Shown in pieces: positions 60,014-64,000 of a DNA stretch of 64,000 nt. A program made the translations under genes and the position numbers. The DNA lies in NCBI GenBank assembly GCA_029747015.1, contig JAKOGI010000541.1:167177-231176 (forward strand), in the 5' to 3' direction. The notes beneath the pieces were generated by a model. That model was not told the DNA's origin, searched no databases, and saw nothing but the letters and a program-made list of their open reading frames with translations. Numbering within the stretch: position 1 is the stretch's first letter; each line of letters begins with the position of its first letter. This stretch comes from Carnegiea gigantea. Taxonomy: Eukaryota; Streptophyta; Magnoliopsida; Caryophyllales; Cactaceae.

Positions 60014-63000
60014 TGTAACACCCCCAGCCCCTAGGCCAGAAGCGTTACGCTTTCCTAACTTCTTACTTAAATCCTGGGACGAAGTGGGCAGAGTTCCCCC
60101 TAAAAACTGACCATTTCCAGGCTAAAAGCCTTACAATAAGTCCCTGTAAATCAACGGAAGCGCAAACATTTGAAACATAGCTCAACGGCCACACGCCGGA
60201 GTTCATAACTCAACGAGCCACTCGCTCGGAGTACACCAACCAGATTGATTCATAAATAAAGAAGAAATAGAAGATACAACTCAACGGTTAACAATACCGG
60301 AGTATTAAGATTTACATCCCTAAACATAGCTAAATTAAATCAAGAAGACATCTAACTAACTTGATGGTTGGCTCAAGCGGCCATATAGAGCGACCTTTAT
60401 ACCATATGCAATACATGAACTAGAATAATCGTTTACAGACCTTTATAAACTAAGAGTACATTACATGACTTCATTAAACACGTAAGATCCCTTCCAATGA
60501 GCACATACGACGCCTTGTAAGCAACAATAGGTTCCTTCTGGGCTTATCTGACTCAACTTCTTCCTGTCAGAAAGAAAATCTGGGGAAAAGGGGAAAGAGT
60601 AATGGGATGAGCAACCACACGCTCAGTGAGTGTCCCCCAACCCCCCTTAAAACCAAAACCGTTGCAAGCAATACTATCTTTACTAGTCACATACCACGTT
60701 TCCATACTTTACTATCATAATAGATATTCATAGAACCTTTATGGAAGGATCACTAAACATAAACTTCACTTCGACCACCCAATCATATTTCTAGGTTCCT
60801 CAACGACGGAGTTCTTTACTAGCAAGCAGTTAGGCATGTGAGTATCGAAGGCTAAGTATAAGGATCTTTTCTTTTCATAACATAACTTCCTAATACTCCA
60901 TTTGAACTACACATGAACCCTCAATCATATGATGTGTATATAAGGTTATCCCTTTTCAAAAATACACTTTTCTTGGCATTTCATTCATATGATATACATA
61001 TCACACACATAAACACATATCAACGTTCATTCTTTTAGGAAGAGACGCCTTCATTCATAGAATTTTCAACGTGCTATAACTTTCTTTCTCATCTCGTACA
61101 CTTTAAATCAGACAGATTTGCTATGGATAAGAATGATGCCACATAAGATTGGAATCCACGTTCAACCATACTTAAGAATCATTCATAATGCATCCATTGA
61201 AAGCTTTCCTTTAATACACAGGCTAAGAATCCACATTCATCATATTTAAGAACATTTTCTTTAAATCGGCAATGAAACTTTCTTTGCACATTGAAAGCAT
61301 TTCATAACCTTGAGGTTCTCAATCTTTTGAAAGAGTTTACATTTCGCATTCGTCGTAAAACGACCCTTGTATGCATTTCATATCCATTCCATGCGGCCTC
61401 TTTGGGCCCATAAAACATTCTTTTTCTTTAAAACATATAAAATGGCAAAGGCCAATTGCTTTTCTTAACTTAGTACGAAAGTACTTCTGGCATAAGATCA
61501 TTACAGGGTGCTGATTGGGTGAGAACTATTCTCGACCCCATAGTGAGACCTAACGCTCACGCTTAAGCTCTTACTCCCGGGATGGCTACATATAACATAT
61601 CGGACCATTACATTAGCCCTCGTCAGGGCCTCTAGGGTTTATCCGGACTTATCCCCTAGGTTAATATTACATCATATCATATTGTCCGCAGCACATTATC
61701 TTAGCCACTTAAAGCGTATCGGCCATAACGGCTAGTAATTTTCCATTTCAAACAATAAAATCATTCAACGTATAATTCCCATCTCCCTTTTGATAAAAAC
61801 GTTTTAGGGATTCCTTCCAAACACTATTTGGATAGCTAAAATAGGCCATAGCTCATTACTAGACATGGCTATTATTCATTTAAAACACATGAAAAGTCAT
61901 TTGCTAAAACATTACCCTCACACCCACATGTTACATTTAAAACACACAAGGAAAAGGGATTACACATATCACATTTAAACACTTCGTAATCATTTCAACA
62001 ACACAATAAGCCACACATGGCCTCGCAATCCACACGATTGCGGTAATTTCACAACCCGAACTCCCTCCTCACAAGCACCGTACCACAAGACCTCGAACGC
62101 TCATGATTCTTTCCTCAAACCATCCAACTACCAACTCGATTCATCGATTTATTAATCACAACATATTATCATATTAGCTTATGAAAAAGGGAGTGAACTT
62201 TAGGCCCTTACCTGAGCAACCAACACCATTCAGCGGTGCATTACAACAAGCGTTCATATGGCCACATTTATTCATGAATCGACAATACTTTATTCAATAA
62301 ATCAAACATAATTTGATTCTAAACATAACCGATACATTTCGAGTAACTTTCCTAAGCATGAATGTGCTAAAAAAAAGGGTTCGTATTAAAGCTAAACATA
62401 TTTTAATAGCTTCAAATTTAATTCGTTTACATGCATTAGCTAGGTTAACTCGAATTGAAGCTAAACATGTTTATATAACTTCGAGATTAATTCCTTTAAC
62501 ATGCAATAACTAATCCACTTGATTCGAAACTAAACACATTGCATTAACCTTGAAATTAGCTCATTTCACGCATTGGTTAATTAATTCGAAGGGAAGCTAA
62601 GGATGTTAACGCACCTTCGATTTTAATTCTTTTTCATACATTAACTCACTAACTTGAATCGATACTGAACACGTTAAACTAACTTCATTTGTAATCCTTT
62701 TTCATGCAGCAACTAATTAACTTGAATCGATGCTAAACATATCAAACAAACTTCGTTTCTAATTCCTTTTCAAACAATAACTCATTAACTCGAATTGAAA
62801 CTAAATACGCTAAATTCATTTCGATTTTAATTCCGTTTTTAAACAATAATTCTTTAGCTAAATATGTTAAAATTAACTTCGATTTTGATATCTCAAGCAT
62901 GATTTACATTCATGGACTCGAATTGATGCTAAACACATTTAATTTACTTCGAATTAACAACTCAGGCATGATTTACGTTTATTGATTCGAATTGAAGCTA

Positions 63001-64000
63001 AACGCACATAATTCGCATTAATTTACAATCTTAAGCATCCACTAACTACATGCATTCGAATTAATGCTAAACGCATATAATTCACTTCGAATTACAATCT
63101 CAGGCATCAATCAACCAAATGAATCGAACCTAAACATGAATAGCTAATTTCTTGACATTTCTAACAAATTTAACAAACCCTAACTTGACATGCAACATCA
63201 ATCTGCTAAAAATCAATTTCGAAAATAATAATAACTTAGGAGGCGAGAACACTCACCTCAATTTCACGCTAGATACACGCAATTTAGCTTGAATTGAGGC
63301 CAAAAATCGAACACCAACAGCCTGCCCTTCGCGCGTGACTCGGCTAGCCCGAACCCCAAAACCCTAACTTGCGTTATGGTCGCGGTTGGGGTTGTCTGGG
63401 GTCGAATTCGACCCCCAGATTTAGAGGGGAGGCCGAATCCGGTGTGGGTGACCGGATTCCGGCACGTGGTGGCGGAATTGGGCGTGGCTGATGCGTGGGT
63501 TTCAAGTTGGCTCGGTTGTGTGACGTGGGGAAGGAGGATTGGTGGTGTTCGGGTGGTTGGCGACGCAGGGGTGAGGTCGGACGGCTCCTTCTCTCGCCGG
63601 CGACACGTGACGGCCGGCGGTGACGCCAGGCCGCGACCGGTGACCCGCGAGAGAGAGAGAGAGAGCGAAGCAGAGAGGGAGGGAGAGCAGAGAGAGAGAG
63701 CGAGCGTGCGGGGGGGGAGAGGTGGTCGGGGTCTCTGCCCGACTAAGGTACTTGAACCCCTTTTCTTTTTTTTTTTTTTTTTGGGTTGACTCAAATAACA
63801 TCATTCAACTGAATCCCGATCCCGTACTTGCTAATGGTTAGGCTAAACCCGAACTGAAACGACCTACAATCAACATTTCAGTTTAAACTTTGGGATTCAA
63901 CCAAGTAAAACGAAAAACGATTTTAAAAACTCGGTTTAGCGTTGATTCAAATATTTTAAAAATAAGTAGCATCAATAATAACGTTAATCAAATAATCGTT
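60014..64000 (-). repeat. LARD-A LTR 4 (runs off the window)
   Basis: 3987 bp visible; by comparison with LTR 3 about 110-130 bp are missing. The GC-rich island is 63373-63782, with the microsatellite at 63647-63702. A private 12-bp loss in the 68-bp array (near 62854) distinguishes it from LTR 3. Confidence 0.9.
62381..63165 (-). repeat. Degenerate 68-bp tandem repeats in LTR 4
   Basis: Same unit order as the other LTRs, with a 12-bp deletion at a unit boundary near 62854. Confidence 0.86.

Larger units (their letters stand above)
38709..64000 (-). mobile_element. LARD-A: head-to-tail array of large retrotransposon derivatives sharing LTRs
   Basis: Four LTRs (38709, 45842, 52911, 60014) alternate with three internal domains, period 7069-7133 bp, all on the minus strand. 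In sense, each LTR starts TGTAA(T/G)ACCCACC and ends GGGGGTGTTACA. Each internal domain starts with an iMet PBS and ends with a PPT, so these are LTR-retrotransposon units, not an ordinary satellite. No gag or pol remains beyond NFEDEILL at the PPT. The array continues past the right edge. Domains 2 and 3 are almost identical by eye, domain 1 more diverged, so at least one unit was duplicated recently. Relationship to Tekay/Del-like gypsy is inferred from the pol end and PBS. Confidence 0.9.

Noticed and set aside
63264..63794. Open frames of 95-176 codons over the GC-rich island of the LARD-A LTRs (also 42082-42489, 49217-49602, 56284-56724)
   Set aside because: They translate microsatellite and homopolymer (Arg/Glu, Ser/Leu, poly-Lys or poly-Phe) on both strands, change between copies, and resemble no domain.
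38709..64000. Array as an ordinary satellite or CRISPR-like repeat
   Set aside because: Units have TG...CA LTR ends, PBS and PPT at the correct places, so they are retrotransposon units; the plant context and repeat length exclude CRISPR.

Overview
The window is plant nuclear DNA made almost entirely of transposable elements. The signs are tRNA-iMet and tRNA-Asp type primer-binding sites, Ty1-copia and Ty3-gypsy protein remnants, a hAT transposase with a BED finger, a Tourist-like MITE and LTR retrotransposons nested inside each other. I found no convincing host gene, tRNA, rRNA or CRISPR array. The species cannot be named from the sequence; a TE-rich, repeat-inflated angiosperm genome fits best.

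Left half (1-27806): the oldest layer is an Athila/Tat-type Ty3-gypsy element on the minus strand. Its 5' LTR is at 26498-27806, its gag remnant runs from about 25800 leftwards, and its protease region reaches the left edge. Two later insertions cut it into three pieces separated by a 130-bp gag fragment: a 6.9-kb hAT transposon (958-7842, 8-bp TSD 7/8 matched) and a 16.9-kb non-coding LTR element (7986-24906, here LARD-B). The hAT carries a solo LTR (3109-4998, TSD CCATA), and removing it restores the transposase frame. LARD-B carries a gag-only LTR element in its 5' LTR (8265-13165), and a Tourist-like MITE (19855-20089) and a solo LTR (22901-24291) in its 3' LTR.

Middle (27807-38708): an unassigned stretch, a gutted plus-strand Ty3-gypsy element (29166-32219) with gag and protease debris, more unassigned sequence, and a complete Ty1-copia insertion (33666-37949, perfect 5-bp TSD GAAAC). 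The copia element lost gag, protease and the front of integrase, holds a foreign short LTR inside its body, and has one frameshift and three stops in pol.

Right (38709-64000): a head-to-tail array of a second large retrotransposon derivative (LARD-A, minus strand). The order is LTR-internal-LTR-internal-LTR-internal-LTR, with about 4.1-kb LTRs, 3.0-kb non-coding internal domains and a 7.1-kb period; it runs off the right edge. Each internal domain has an iMet PBS at one end and a polypurine tract at the other, next to a relic of the gypsy pol C-terminus (NFEDEILL). The best candidate for something undescribed is a pair of stem-loops, one near each end of every LARD-A internal domain. Both present a nearly identical 33-35-nt loop on stems of different sequence. 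One of the pair is also recognisable, largely still paired, in the distantly related LARD-B.

All coding sequence seen is inactivated or non-autonomous. The LARDs and the gag-only element would need proteins supplied by other elements.
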